A DNA stretch of 64,000 bases from Nocardia abscessus NBRC 100374 (GTDB taxonomy: Bacteria > Actinomycetota > Actinomycetes > Mycobacteriales > Mycobacteriaceae). This document shows positions 53,939-64,000 of this stretch, piece after piece. How positions within the stretch are numbered: the stretch's first letter is position 1; every line of letters begins with the position of its first letter. Below the pieces are notes generated by a model, which was given only the letters and a program-made list of their open reading frames with translations, had not been told where the DNA came from and did no database searches. The position numbers were made by a program, and so were the translations under genes. The stretch covers positions 1 through 64,000 of the forward strand of contig NZ_BAFP01000006.1 of the NCBI RefSeq assembly GCF_000308455.1, given 5' to 3'.

Positions 53939-55714
53939 TCAGACGGGCATGTCGAATATGTTCGGCTGTCCGGCCGCGTAGCGGTCGGCGTCGATCCGGC
54001 GCAGCGGTTCCAGTTCGGGCGCGCGGAACAGGGTGTACATCCGGCAGCGCTCCGCGTTCGAACCGGACACCTCCAGTAGCGCGTTCACCGCGGCGCGCGC
54101 GGATTCGTTGGCGCCCTCCATGGTGGCCAGGTCGACGTTCGTGCGCACGTAATCGCCTGCCAGGAACAGGTTCTCCAGTGCGCCGTGCGGTTGCGGACGG
54201 TACTCCCACGACCCGGCCGTGTTGATCAGCAGCGGGTCGGCGTTGGCGTTGCGCCGCTGCCCCTCCTGCCAGGTGATGCCCGGGTCGAGGAACCAGGAGT
54301 GCAGGTCGGCGTCGCGCAGCACCTCGCTGCGGTCGTCCAGGTGGGCCCGGATCTGCGCCCAGGTCTCGCGGGCGATCTCCTCGTGCGTGCACTCCTTGGC
54401 CGGTTTGCCGAACAAGATGCCGGGGGTGTTCCAGTCGGAGATGTCCACCGACAGGCAATCCTGCACGCTGCCGTCGCCGAACTCGGGCAGCTTGCGGCGC
54501 CACAGCTGGTTCTGGCTGATCGAAGTGAGCGACCACGGCGCATCGATGTAGGCGGTGTGGCCGCGCGAGATCTCCGCCGGTCGGCGCAGATAGAACTGGA
54601 TGCCGTTCATCCAGTCGGTGAAGAGGTTGTCCATCGCGGCCAACTCGGGCTGCACGGCGAGCACTTGCGGCGACCACAGGGTGCGCGCCCGTTCGGCGGG
54701 CAGCGCGACGACGAAGTAGTCGGCCTCGATCGTGCGCTGTGCGCCGGTCTCGTCCAGGATGCGGGCCGCGGTGATCCTGCGGTCGCGCACCTCGAGTTCG
54801 CGCACCTCGGCGCCGAGCACGAACTCCGCTCCGAGTTCCCGGATCCGCCGCATCCACGGGTCGATCCACACCGCGTTGGTCGGACCGTTCAGCACCCGGT
54901 CGAGGCCGCCGTCGTTACCGATCTCGAAGGGATTGCCGAGGAACTGCTCACCCATCGTGCCGATGGTGCGCACGCTGGCCACGTTCTCCTTCGCGGCGAC
55001 CATGATGCTGGTCAGCGTGCGCGAGAGCAGCGCGCGGAACTCGTGCGAGCGCGCGTGACCGCCGACGAAATCGTGCCAGGACGTGCGTTCCCACTGTCCG
55101 AGGCGGCGGGCGTCGCAACTGGTGTTGAAGACCAGCAGGCGTTCGGCGAAGTAGATTCCCTCGTCGGCGGGCATTTTCAGCGCGGTGGACAGCCCGGCGC
55201 CGAGCGTTTCACGGAAGGCTTCGGGGTTGAAGCCCGAGCGGGCGCGCGGGCCGAGCGGGACGCGGAAGTCGTCACCGCCGCGTCGTGCGAATCGTGCCTC
55301 CGGCACCGCGACGAGGTTGTCCCAGACTCCGTTGGCGTTGCCAGGGAAGGGGATTCGCCGCATGGTGTCGGGCACGTGCTGATAGAAGCCGGGGAAGAAG
55401 CGAAAACCGTGCTCGCCGGGCAGATCCGGCCGTCCCCCCGCTCCGGTGCCCGGTACGCCGACGCTGCGGGCTTTGCCGCCCCACGCGCGCTTTTCGTAGA
55501 CGGTGACCTGGAATCCGCGTTCCGCCAGTTCGTGCGCGGCGGTGAGGCCGGCGACACCGCCGCCGAGCACCGCGACCCGTCGTCCGCCGGGATTCGCCGC
55601 GGCCGGTGTCGGTAGCAACGCACCCGCCGTCAGCGCCCCCGCTGTAGCCACCCCCGCTGCGACCGTGTTACGAAGCAGTGCTCTTCGCGATACGGTCCAT
55701 CGATTTTCTGCCAT
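53939..55714 (-). CDS. Tat-exported FAD-dependent oxidoreductase (hydroxysqualene dehydroxylase/phytoene desaturase-like)
   Basis: A 591-residue flavoprotein. The twin-arginine signal is TVSRRALLRNTVAAGVATAG with an AAAN cleavage region, so it is likely exported folded with FAD. The Rossmann loop follows (VAVLGGGVAGLTAAHELAER), with the GEHGFRFFPGFYQHVP motif of the hydroxysqualene dehydroxylase/carotenoid desaturase group and a C-terminal FLAGDYVRTNVDLATMEGAN FAD-closing motif. The reaction is unknown; polyisoprenoid oxidation is a family-based guess, and no isoprenoid genes are adjacent. ATG 55714 opens the Tat signal. Confidence 0.85.
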   Translation of the reverse strand: MAENRWTVSRRALLRNTVAAGVATAGALTAGALLPTPAAANPGGRRVAVLGGGVAGLTAAHELAERGFQVTVYEKRAWGGKARSVGVPGTGAGGRPDLPGEHGFRFFPGFYQHVPDTMRRIPFPGNANGVWDNLVAVPEARFARRGGDDFRVPLGPRARSGFNPEAFRETLGAGLSTALKMPADEGIYFAERLLVFNTSCDARRLGQWERTSWHDFVGGHARSHEFRALLSRTLTSIMVAAKENVASVRTIGTMGEQFLGNPFEIGNDGGLDRVLNGPTNAVWIDPWMRRIRELGAEFVLGAEVRELEVRDRRITAARILDETGAQRTIEADYFVVALPAERARTLWSPQVLAVQPELAAMDNLFTDWMNGIQFYLRRPAEISRGHTAYIDAPWSLTSISQNQLWRRKLPEFGDGSVQDCLSVDISDWNTPGILFGKPAKECTHEEIARETWAQIRAHLDDRSEVLRDADLHSWFLDPGITWQEGQRRNANADPLLINTAGSWEYRPQPHGALENLFLAGDYVRTNVDLATMEGANESARAAVNALLEVSGSNAERCRMYTLFRAPELEPLRRIDADRYAAGQPNIFDMPV

Positions 55715-55879
55715 GCGCCGCTCTGCTGCCTAGAACCGGGACCAACCTCCACGCCGGGCACTACTTTAAGGCGGCAATTCGAACATCTCGCACCGACCCC
55801 GCAAAGCGATCGGTGCGCTCCGCGGAATCTGCGCGACCGAGCACACACGGGGTGGCCGGATCGAGGCGTGACCGCCCGT

Positions 55880-56830
55880 TCAGGCCGGGCGGCCGGAGCC
55901 GGCCGGCGCGGGGGTGCTCGGTGTCCCGGTGCGGACATCCGTCGTCGCCGCACGCGGCCTGCTCGACGTGGCGGCGAACGCGCCCGCCAGCACCACGACG
56001 CCGCCGACCAGCGACAACGGGGTCGGTGTCTCGTGGAGGACAGTCCAGGCCGCGGCGATTCCGACGACCGGAACGAGCAGCGAGAACGGCGCGACCAGAC
56101 CTGCCGGATAGCGCCCGAGCAGGTAGGTCCACAGTCCCGTGCCGACCACGGTGGCGAGGACGGCGATATAGGCGAGCGCCAGGAGAGCGGGCAAACCCTC
56201 AGCTGTGAACGACTCGGCCAAGGCGCGAGCGCCCGTGGTCGGCCCTTCGGCGAACAGGGACAGCGCGAACAGCGGCACCGGCGGGACGGCGGTCGTCCAC
56301 AGCATCAGGTGCAGCGGGTTGACGCCCGGGGACTCGGTACCGGCCAGGCGCGCGCCGATATTGCCGAAGGCCCAGCCGAGCCCGCCCGCGAGGGTCAGCA
56401 GCACGGGCAGCAGCGCGGCGTGTTCCAGTCGGTCCCAGCCGATCAACGCCATGCCCGCCACCGCGACGGTGATGCCACCGACCTGCACCGGACGCATCCG
56501 CTCGCCCAGCAGGAGCGTGCCGAGCAGCACGGTGAACGGCGCGGAGGATTGCAGCACCAGCGAGGCGAGTCCGGTCGGCATGCCCACCCGCATCGCGGTG
56601 AACAGGAACGCGAACTGCAGGATGCCGAAACCGGTGCCGTACAGCAGGATCCAGCGCATTCGCACCGCGGGACGCGGGATGAACAGCAGGGCGGGGACCG
56701 CGAGCACCGCGAAGCGCAGTGCCGCGAAGAAGAACGGCGGGAAGTGGTCGAGCCCCACCCGGATGGCGAGGAAATTCAGTCCCCAGAGCAGGACGACGGT
56801 CAAGCCGAGCAGGCGGTCGCGGTTGGTCAC
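55880..56830 (-). CDS. EamA family (drug/metabolite) transporter
   Basis: A 316-residue DMT-superfamily membrane protein with two EamA repeats and about ten helices. Seen: LLGLTVVLLWGLNFLAIRVG (helix 1), TGLASLVLQSSAPFTVLLGT with the LLLGERM motif closing the first repeat, and VAPFSLLVPVVGIAAAWTVL plus HETPTPLSLVGGVVVLAGAF in the second. The C-terminus is Pro/Thr-rich. It probably exports amino acids or related metabolites. GTG start at 56830. It is divergent from a LysR gene with a 71-base AT-rich gap, so it is likely that regulator's target. Confidence 0.9.
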   Translation of the reverse strand: MTNRDRLLGLTVVLLWGLNFLAIRVGLDHFPPFFFAALRFAVLAVPALLFIPRPAVRMRWILLYGTGFGILQFAFLFTAMRVGMPTGLASLVLQSSAPFTVLLGTLLLGERMRPVQVGGITVAVAGMALIGWDRLEHAALLPVLLTLAGGLGWAFGNIGARLAGTESPGVNPLHLMLWTTAVPPVPLFALSLFAEGPTTGARALAESFTAEGLPALLALAYIAVLATVVGTGLWTYLLGRYPAGLVAPFSLLVPVVGIAAAWTVLHETPTPLSLVGGVVVLAGAFAATSSRPRAATTDVRTGTPSTPAPAGSGRPA

Positions 56831-56901
56831 ATCCTCATCGTGCGAGTTGCTAATGATCAGAACAATCGAATAATTATTTACTGATGATGTAGCGTTGCTT
56901 A
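56831..56901. promoter_or_regulatory. AT-rich divergent LysR/EamA control region
   Basis: 71 bases, much richer in AT than the surroundings. Contains the palindrome AATAATTATT (56869-56878) and several T-N11-A arrangements expected of LysR sites. It separates the two divergent starts. Confidence 0.55.
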
Positions 56902-57876
56902 ATGGATTTGAGCTCCGCCCCCGCCGCTACCGGCCCGCCCATGGCGCTGGAACGGCTGCGTGTGCTGCGTGAACTCGCCGATCGGGGCACCGTCGCCGCT
57001 GTGGCCTCGGCGCTGTCGATGACACCCTCTGCCGTCTCGCAACAGCTCAAGGTGCTGGCCAGGGAGGCCGGGGTGGCCCTGCTCGAACCGGACGGCAGAC
57101 GGGTGCGTCTCACCGACGCGGGCCGCGCCTTGGTGGTGCGCGCCGACGAGGTGCTCGCCGCCATGGACCGCGCGGTCGCCGAGATGGCGCACTACCGTGG
57201 CTCGCCGCGCGGGCGGGTCCGCGTCGCGGTGTTCCCCTCGGGTGGTGCGTTGCTGCTGCCCCATGTGCTGCCCGGCATGGTGGACAGCGGCGTGGAGGTG
57301 ATCGCGCGAGACGAGGACGTGCCCCCGTCGGAGGTGGCGCGCCTGCTCGCCGACTACGACGTGGTCCTGACCCACCGCGACGAACGCGCCGCACCGATCG
57401 CCGACCCGCGCGTCTCGACCCGGGTGCTCATGCGCGAGCCGATCGACGTTGTGGCCGCCCCGACCCATCGGCTCGCGGGCCGTTCGGCCGTCGCGCCGGA
57501 GGAATTGGCCGACGAGACCTGGCTGAGCGTGCGGGGCGGTTTCCCGGTCGACGACGTGCTGCGCTCGATCGCCACCGTGACCGGCGTCCAGCCGCGGATA
57601 GCGCAGCGCCTGAACGATTTCCGCGTTATCGAGACACTGGTGGCCACCGGCTACGGCGTCGCGCTCATGCCGCGCTACGCCGTGGGACACCCCGCTCTCG
57701 CGGTGCTGCGGTTGTCGGGCGTGCGTGCCGCCCGGATGTACGAACTGGTCACCCGCCCGCGGGTCGATGCCCGTCCGGCGGTCGCGGCCGTGCTCGCTGC
57801 TTTCGAATCGGCCGCCGCGATGGCGACCGCCGACGCGGGCACGGTGAGCGGAAAAGACACCGCCGCACGAGGATGA
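56902..57876 (+). CDS. LysR family transcriptional regulator
   Basis: A 324-residue LysR-type regulator. The helix-turn-helix is LRVLRELADRGTVAAVASAL followed by SMTPSAVSQQLKVLAREAGV. The periplasmic-binding-like effector domain begins near residue 95 (GRVRVAVFPSGGALLLPHVL) and has the usual two-lobe pattern, with GYGVALMPRYAV near the end. It probably controls the divergent EamA transporter in response to the exported metabolite. The ATG at 56902 is preceded by the AT-rich control region. Confidence 0.9.
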   Translation: MDLSSAPAATGPPMALERLRVLRELADRGTVAAVASALSMTPSAVSQQLKVLAREAGVALLEPDGRRVRLTDAGRALVVRADEVLAAMDRAVAEMAHYRGSPRGRVRVAVFPSGGALLLPHVLPGMVDSGVEVIARDEDVPPSEVARLLADYDVVLTHRDERAAPIADPRVSTRVLMREPIDVVAAPTHRLAGRSAVAPEELADETWLSVRGGFPVDDVLRSIATVTGVQPRIAQRLNDFRVIETLVATGYGVALMPRYAVGHPALAVLRLSGVRAARMYELVTRPRVDARPAVAAVLAAFESAAAMATADAGTVSGKDTAARG

Positions 57877-57914
57877 CCCCCGGGCGGCGATGTCGAGTCG
57901 GCTCTGCGAACCGA

Positions 57915-59618
57915 TCAGAATCCTTGCGGCGGTTGGTGCTGCCGGTAGGGGTGCTGGGTCTGCGAGCTGACGTAGCCGAAGTCGTCGGCGACCATCGCCG
58001 CCAGCTCCAGCAGCGCCCGCCGCGTCGGCTTGCTCACCAGCTCCAGATCGATCTCCGCGCCCTCGGCGAGGTGGTCGTCGAACGGAACCACCTGCACCGC
58101 GCGGGTGCGGTCGAGGAACAGCTTGCGCAGCTGGTCGAGATCGACGGTGGACGCGCCGCGCCGGGAAGCGTTCACCACCACGACCGTTCGCTCCACCAGC
58201 TTGCCGTAGCCGTGGTGGTCCAGCCAGTCCAACGTCGCCGACGCGCTGCGGGCGCCGTCGATGGCGGGCGAGGTGACCAGCACCAGCGAGCTCGCCATAT
58301 CCAGCACGCCCGCCATCGCGGAGTGCATCAGGCCGGTGCCGCAGTCGGTCAGGATGATGTTGTAGAACGACTGCAGGATGCTGATCGCCTTGCGGTAGTC
58401 CGCTTCGCTGAACGCCTCGGAGACCGCCGGATCCTGTTCACTGGCAAGCACTTCCAAGCGGCTCGGCGCCTGCGAGGTGTGTGCCCGCACGTCGGAGTAC
58501 CTGGTGATGTGCTGATCCTCGAGCAGGTTGCGCACGGTGGAGCGGGTCTGGCGCGGCACCCGGTGGGCGAGTGTGCCCAGGTCGGGATTGGCGTCGATCG
58601 CGATGACCCGGTCGCCGCGCTGCGAGGCGAAGGTGGAGCCGAGACCGACCGTGGTGGTGGTCTTCCCGACGCCGCCCTTCAGCGAGAGGATCGCGATCCG
58701 GTAGTCCCCGCGCACCGGTTGGTTCACCCGGTCGGCGAGATCCTGGTAGACGATGTCGGCCGCCGACTCGCCCGGGTTGATCATGCCGCCGGACGCCTTG
58801 TGCACGGCACGGCGCCAACCGCTGCGCGGCGCCCTACGGGCCCGCCTGAGCAGGTTCAGATCGTTCACCGAATGCCCCGGCTGGCCGGGCTGCGTCAGAT
58901 GCTGCGGCTGGAACGGCTGCGCGGGCTGATGCGGATTCGGTCCACCCGGCCAACCCGGCCCGTCCTGCCAACCCGGCCCTTGCGGTTGCCCCATCGGCGG
59001 GGGTGGCGGTTGATAGGCGGGCGGCGGAGGCTGATGCGTCACCGGCGGAGGCGGCGGCGCCCAGCTGTAGATCGGGCCGCTGGGCTGATCGGGTTGCGGC
59101 GCAGCGGATTCGGGCGGCCCGGAGTCCACGGGCACCCGCCGGACCAAGCCGTCGCCGCCGATCTCCTGGCGGTACTCGCCGTAACCGGGATTGGGCCCGT
59201 CCGGCGGCGTGGCTATGGGGTGGCTACCGCTGTGACTCGGCGGCGGCTGAAATGCGCCGGTAGGGAACGGCTCCCCCGGAAAGGGCGACGGCGGCGGATA
59301 CGCGCCTGCGCTCGGCGGGGCGTACGAACCGTACGGCTCGGCAGGTCCGGCTGGTGGGGGAGCCCAGGACTGCGCCGGTACGGCAGCCTGCGGATAGACC
59401 GTGGTCTGCTCCGTTGAGCCGTGTGGCTCCGGCTGTTCGGGCTGCGCGTCCGGCTGGGCAGGCCCATCCGCCACGTCGGCTTCCCTCGCTTCCGCGCCGC
59501 CGACTGGTTCGGCCGACGGGTCGGTAGCCGATGACTCCGCGTCGCTGACTTCGGCCGTATCCACGGAATGACTCTGCAGCCAGGGCGGAGAGGTCGGATT
59601 GTGGTCGTTTGTTGTCAC
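57915..59618 (-). CDS. MinD/ParA-like ATPase with long Pro-rich N-terminus (EspI-like)
   Basis: A 567-residue protein. Residues 1-270 are Pro/Gly/Gln/Tyr-rich and disordered (APPSAGAYPPPSPFPGEPFP, AYQPPPPPMGQPQGPGWQDG). A basic linker is followed by a MinD/ParA-type ATPase with the deviant Walker A LKGGVGKTTTTVGLGSTFAS at about residue 312, NPDLGTLAHRVP, and DCGTGLMHSAM. The design matches the actinobacterial ATPases linked to ESX secretion (M. tuberculosis EspI, Rv3876). No ESX genes are in the window, so its partner is unknown. GGGGGAA lies just before GTG 59618, which sets the start. Confidence 0.87.
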   Translation of the reverse strand: MTTNDHNPTSPPWLQSHSVDTAEVSDAESSATDPSAEPVGGAEAREADVADGPAQPDAQPEQPEPHGSTEQTTVYPQAAVPAQSWAPPPAGPAEPYGSYAPPSAGAYPPPSPFPGEPFPTGAFQPPPSHSGSHPIATPPDGPNPGYGEYRQEIGGDGLVRRVPVDSGPPESAAPQPDQPSGPIYSWAPPPPPVTHQPPPPAYQPPPPPMGQPQGPGWQDGPGWPGGPNPHQPAQPFQPQHLTQPGQPGHSVNDLNLLRRARRAPRSGWRRAVHKASGGMINPGESAADIVYQDLADRVNQPVRGDYRIAILSLKGGVGKTTTTVGLGSTFASQRGDRVIAIDANPDLGTLAHRVPRQTRSTVRNLLEDQHITRYSDVRAHTSQAPSRLEVLASEQDPAVSEAFSEADYRKAISILQSFYNIILTDCGTGLMHSAMAGVLDMASSLVLVTSPAIDGARSASATLDWLDHHGYGKLVERTVVVVNASRRGASTVDLDQLRKLFLDRTRAVQVVPFDDHLAEGAEIDLELVSKPTRRALLELAAMVADDFGYVSSQTQHPYRQHQPPQGF

Positions 59619-59770
59619 GGTTCCCCCATCTGCTCGGGAATTCGAGCAGAGAGCTCGGCGCTTGGAGTGCGAATCCAACGCTAGCACGGGGTTCGCTACG
59701 CCGTGGCGCGGTGCATGCCGGAGGTGGGGAGCGATAGGGCCCCTGACAAGCGGTCTGCGCCAGCAGGATC

Positions 59771-59802
59771 GGGCGCCGCGCGGTGGAACCGTCGCGGCGC
59801 CC
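59771..59802 (-). terminator. Terminator of leuA
   Basis: GGGCGCCGCG (59771-59780) and CGCGGCGCCC (59793-59802), a perfect 10-bp stem extended inside by CGGT-GGA-ACCG. It is 27 bases after the leuA stop. Confidence 0.75.
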
Positions 59803-59828
59803 GTCCGAATGGGTTGTGAGATGCGCTG

Positions 59829-61790
<1,962 letters not shown>

Positions 61791-61893
61791 GGTCCCGTCG
61801 TCGGGTGATCCGACGATCCGGCTACCGTTCGGTCCTGGCAGTGGACAACGCTGGTACGGGCCCGGTGCCCGACTGGACGTCGAAGGATTGGCT

Positions 61894-62661
61894 ATGACCT
61901 GGCTGGAGCAACTGGCCGTCTTCGGTGCCGGCATCGCGGCGGGCGGCATCAACACGATCGTCGGCTCGGGCACGCTGATCACCTTTCCCGTACTCCTCGC
62001 GTTCGGCCTGCCGCCGGTGACGGCGAATGTGTCCAACACCATCGGTCTGGTCCCCGGCTCGATCAGCGGCGTGCACGGGTACCGCCGCGAACTCGCGGGC
62101 CAGCGTGACCGGCTGACGCGCTTGGGCACGGCCTCGCTGCTCGGCGGCATCACGGGGGCGGTGCTGCTGCTCGTCCTGCCCGCCGGTGCGTTCAAGGCGA
62201 TCGTGCCCATCCTGATCATCGTGGCACTGGTGCTCGTCGTCGTGCAGCCGCGGCTGGCGAGCTGGGTCAAGCGCCGCAGGGAGAACGACGGCGCCCCGGT
62301 GCCGGAGCACGGCGGTCCCATCCTGTTCGCCGCGGTCTACGCCGCGGGCGTCTACGGCGGGTACTTCGGCGCGGCCCAGGGCGTGCTGCTGATCGGGTTG
62401 CTGGGCGTTTTCGTGCACGACGACATCCAGCGCCTCAACGGCGTGAAGAATGTGCTGGCCCTCATCGTGAACGCGGTTTCGGCGCTGATCTTCATCGTCC
62501 TGGCGGACGTGGACTGGCGTGCGGTGGCGCTGATCGCGCTCGGCTCGATCATCGGCGGGCAGCTCGGAGCGCGGATGGGCAGGCGGATGCCGCCGACCGC
62601 ACTGCGCGCCGTCATCGTCGTGGTCGGCCTGATCGCGGTGATCCGGCTGGTGACGTCCTAG
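61894..62661 (+). CDS. Sulfite exporter TauE/SafE family membrane protein
   Basis: A 255-residue protein with about eight membrane helices, of the TauE/SafE family, which moves sulfite, sulfonates or related anions. The family signature begins LEQLAVFGAGIAAGGINTIV followed by GSGTLITFPVL, with NVSNTIGLVPGSISG; the second repeat has AGVYGGYFGAAQGVLLIGLL and NGVKNVLALIVNAVSALIF. The ATG at 61894 has AAGGA 6 bases upstream, preferred over TTG 61888. Substrate unknown. It is divergent from leuA. Confidence 0.9.
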   Translation: MTWLEQLAVFGAGIAAGGINTIVGSGTLITFPVLLAFGLPPVTANVSNTIGLVPGSISGVHGYRRELAGQRDRLTRLGTASLLGGITGAVLLLVLPAGAFKAIVPILIIVALVLVVVQPRLASWVKRRRENDGAPVPEHGGPILFAAVYAAGVYGGYFGAAQGVLLIGLLGVFVHDDIQRLNGVKNVLALIVNAVSALIFIVLADVDWRAVALIALGSIIGGQLGARMGRRMPPTALRAVIVVVGLIAVIRLVTS

Positions 62662-62783
62662 CAGGGCGGTCCGATGGCACTGTGCACTGGGCGGGTGCCG
62701 GGAGCCCGGGTAGTGCCGCCAGGAATCTCAGGGTCGGATGTCAATCCTCAGGGGGACGACGGCGGCCCGGCGCGGGGCTCAGG

Positions 62784-64000
62784 ATGAGTGCCGTGCCTAG
62801 CTGGAAGATCGTCATCGTCGCCGCGCTCGCCGGGCTGCTACCCGCCGTGAGCGGCTGCGCCGGACCGCCGAGCCGACACGAATCGGCGGTCGCGGACCTG
62901 GTCGCGCAGGCCGACGCGGTCCCGACGCCGCAGCTGGACTGGGCGCCGTGCGCCGAGCCGGGGCTGAGTCGATTCCACTGCGCGACCGCGCAGGTGCCGG
63001 TGGACTACGCGCATCCCGACGGCCCGACCCTCGGGCTGGCGGTGGTGCGGCAGCAGGCCACCGACCCGCAGCGGCGGATCGGCACGCTGTTCTCCGCCGT
63101 CGGCGGTCCGGGCGGTTCGGGACTGCGCTGGGCGGCGGAGGGGGAACTGGTCGGCGGCGAACTCGCGCGCCGCTTCGACGTGGTCACCTTCGACCAGCGC
63201 GGGGTCGGCCGCAGCGGGCAGGTGCGCTGTTTCCCGGACGCCGAGCAGCAACGCCGGTTCTGGACCGGCGCGTTGCTGCCGCCGGCGAATCCGGAGCAGG
63301 AGCGCGCGGCCGACGTGGCCGGCCGCGAGCTGGCCGCCGGTTGCGCGGCGCACGGCGGCGCATTGCTCGGGCACCTGACCACGGTCGACGCGGCGCGCGA
63401 TCTGGACCTGCTGCGCCGGGCCGTCGGCGATCCGCAACTGACCTACGAAGGCGGCTCCTATGCGAGCTATCTGGGGCAGGTATACGGCGCGCTGTTCGGC
63501 GATCGGGTGCGTGCGCTGCACCTGGCGTCGATGATCGACCCCGACACGTACACCAACGACACTCGAAGCGGCATCGAGAGCGCCACGGCCGGGACCGAAG
63601 AGGTATTCGGTGAATTCCTCCGGCTGTGCGCGGAAGCGGGCCGGGCGGGCTGCGCGTTCGCCGCGCAGGCCGGCCAGAGCGGTGCCCTCGTGCAGGGCGG
63701 CGCGGGCGACCTGGTCCGCCCCGCAGATCTCCGGGCGCGCAACGACGCTGTGCTGCACCGTCTTCGCGCGGCGCCCCTGGTGGTGGGGACCGGCGAGCGG
63801 GCGCGGACGCTCACCTACAGCGAGGTGCTGTCGGCGCATGCGCTGCTGCTGTACGACCCGAAAGAGGGCTGGCCCGCCCTGGCCCGACTGCTCGCCGAAC
63901 TGGAGCGCGGCCCGGCGGGCGACCCCGACGCCGTGCGAAAGATTCTCGCCGCCACCGCGCAGCCGAACGACTTCCTCGACTCGTTCACCGCTATTTCCTG
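62784..64000 (+). CDS. Secreted alpha/beta hydrolase (tripeptidyl-aminopeptidase-like), partial
   Basis: An open frame from ATG 62784 to the right edge, 405 codons, still open. The N-terminus is a lipoprotein signal with lipobox LPAVSGC. The body matches the actinobacterial SlpD/SlpE-type exported hydrolases: LDWAPCAEPGLSRFHCATAQ (paired cysteines), FSAVGGPGGSGLRWAAEG (oxyanion loop), VTFDQRGVGRSGQVRC, and the nucleophile elbow EGGSYASYLGQVYGALFGDR. The elbow reads G-G-S-Y-A where these enzymes normally have G-x-S-x-G. The expected C-terminal TAP-like domain lies beyond the window. It probably cleaves peptides or esters outside the membrane. Confidence 0.85.
   Translation, partial: MSAVPSWKIVIVAALAGLLPAVSGCAGPPSRHESAVADLVAQADAVPTPQLDWAPCAEPGLSRFHCATAQVPVDYAHPDGPTLGLAVVRQQATDPQRRIGTLFSAVGGPGGSGLRWAAEGELVGGELARRFDVVTFDQRGVGRSGQVRCFPDAEQQRRFWTGALLPPANPEQERAADVAGRELAAGCAAHGGALLGHLTTVDAARDLDLLRRAVGDPQLTYEGGSYASYLGQVYGALFGDRVRALHLASMIDPDTYTNDTRSGIESATAGTEEVFGEFLRLCAEAGRAGCAFAAQAGQSGALVQGGAGDLVRPADLRARNDAVLHRLRAAPLVVGTGERARTLTYSEVLSAHALLLYDPKEGWPALARLLAELERGPAGDPDAVRKILAATAQPNDFLDSFTAIS

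Overview
The window is high-GC actinobacterial DNA with GTG and TTG starts, many 4-base stop/start overlaps and several apparently leaderless transcripts. Gene content and order point to Nocardia or a close relative in the Mycobacteriales. From about 11.6 to 61.7 kb it carries the M. tuberculosis Rv3710-Rv3722 neighbourhood in expanded form: tRNA-Ser, 4.5S RNA, aspartate aminotransferase, dnaX, a cyclopropane-synthase-like/FAD oxidoreductase pair, an SRPBCC protein, ebfC, recR, gatD-murT and leuA. Lineage-specific genes are inserted between these anchors. The genus is inferred from this synteny and from family content; no rRNA or database search supports it.

Region 1 (1-5.7 kb): a partial gluQ and a DUF309 gene, a solitary DUF397 gene, a qcrB copy without qcrC/qcrA, a WS/DGAT-like acyltransferase and a membrane-anchored coiled-coil protein. 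Region 2 (5.7-11.5 kb) is an accessory strip. It has a translationally coupled operon (XRE/TPR-type regulator, RibD-like reductase, CMP/RibD-type deaminase), diverging from a run of tightly packed small genes of unknown function. The strip lies on the 3' side of tRNA-Ser(GGA), but no integrase is visible. Region 3 (11.6-26.3 kb): tRNA-Ser, SRP RNA, aspC-like aminotransferase, methyltransferase, DNA glycosylase, a secreted glycine-zipper protein, a ROK regulator preceded by a small Cys-ending ORF, a DUF2207 protein, a zinc metallopeptidase, Amt and a TetR-MMPL unit with a perfect 16-bp inverted-repeat operator.

Region 4 (26.3-43.5 kb): dnaX (tau) of unusual size, the fadA-fadB beta-oxidation operon behind a repeat-bearing leader, a phytase-like esterase, a PknK-type kinase, a TmsA/TmsB-like pair that may make 10-methyl fatty acids, and VOC/MerR genes. 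Region 5 (43.5-53.9 kb): ebfC-recR, LysE, a predicted amide-ligase/transglutaminase system (ATP-grasp/alpha-E fusion, transglutaminase, small Cys/His protein), and murT-gatD for lipid II amidation. Region 6 (53.9-64 kb): Tat-exported FAD oxidoreductase, EamA/LysR pair, MinD/EspI-like ATPase, leuA with a probable leucine attenuator peptide, TauE/SafE and a truncated secreted serine hydrolase.

The most interesting signals are not ordinary genes. They are the five-copy tandem repeat in the fadAB leader, the Cys-ending leaderless mini-ORF before the ROK gene, the leuA attenuator, a consensus Crp site before dnaX, the reductase/deaminase/regulator cassette, and departures from family motifs in Amt, MurT and the alpha-E domain.
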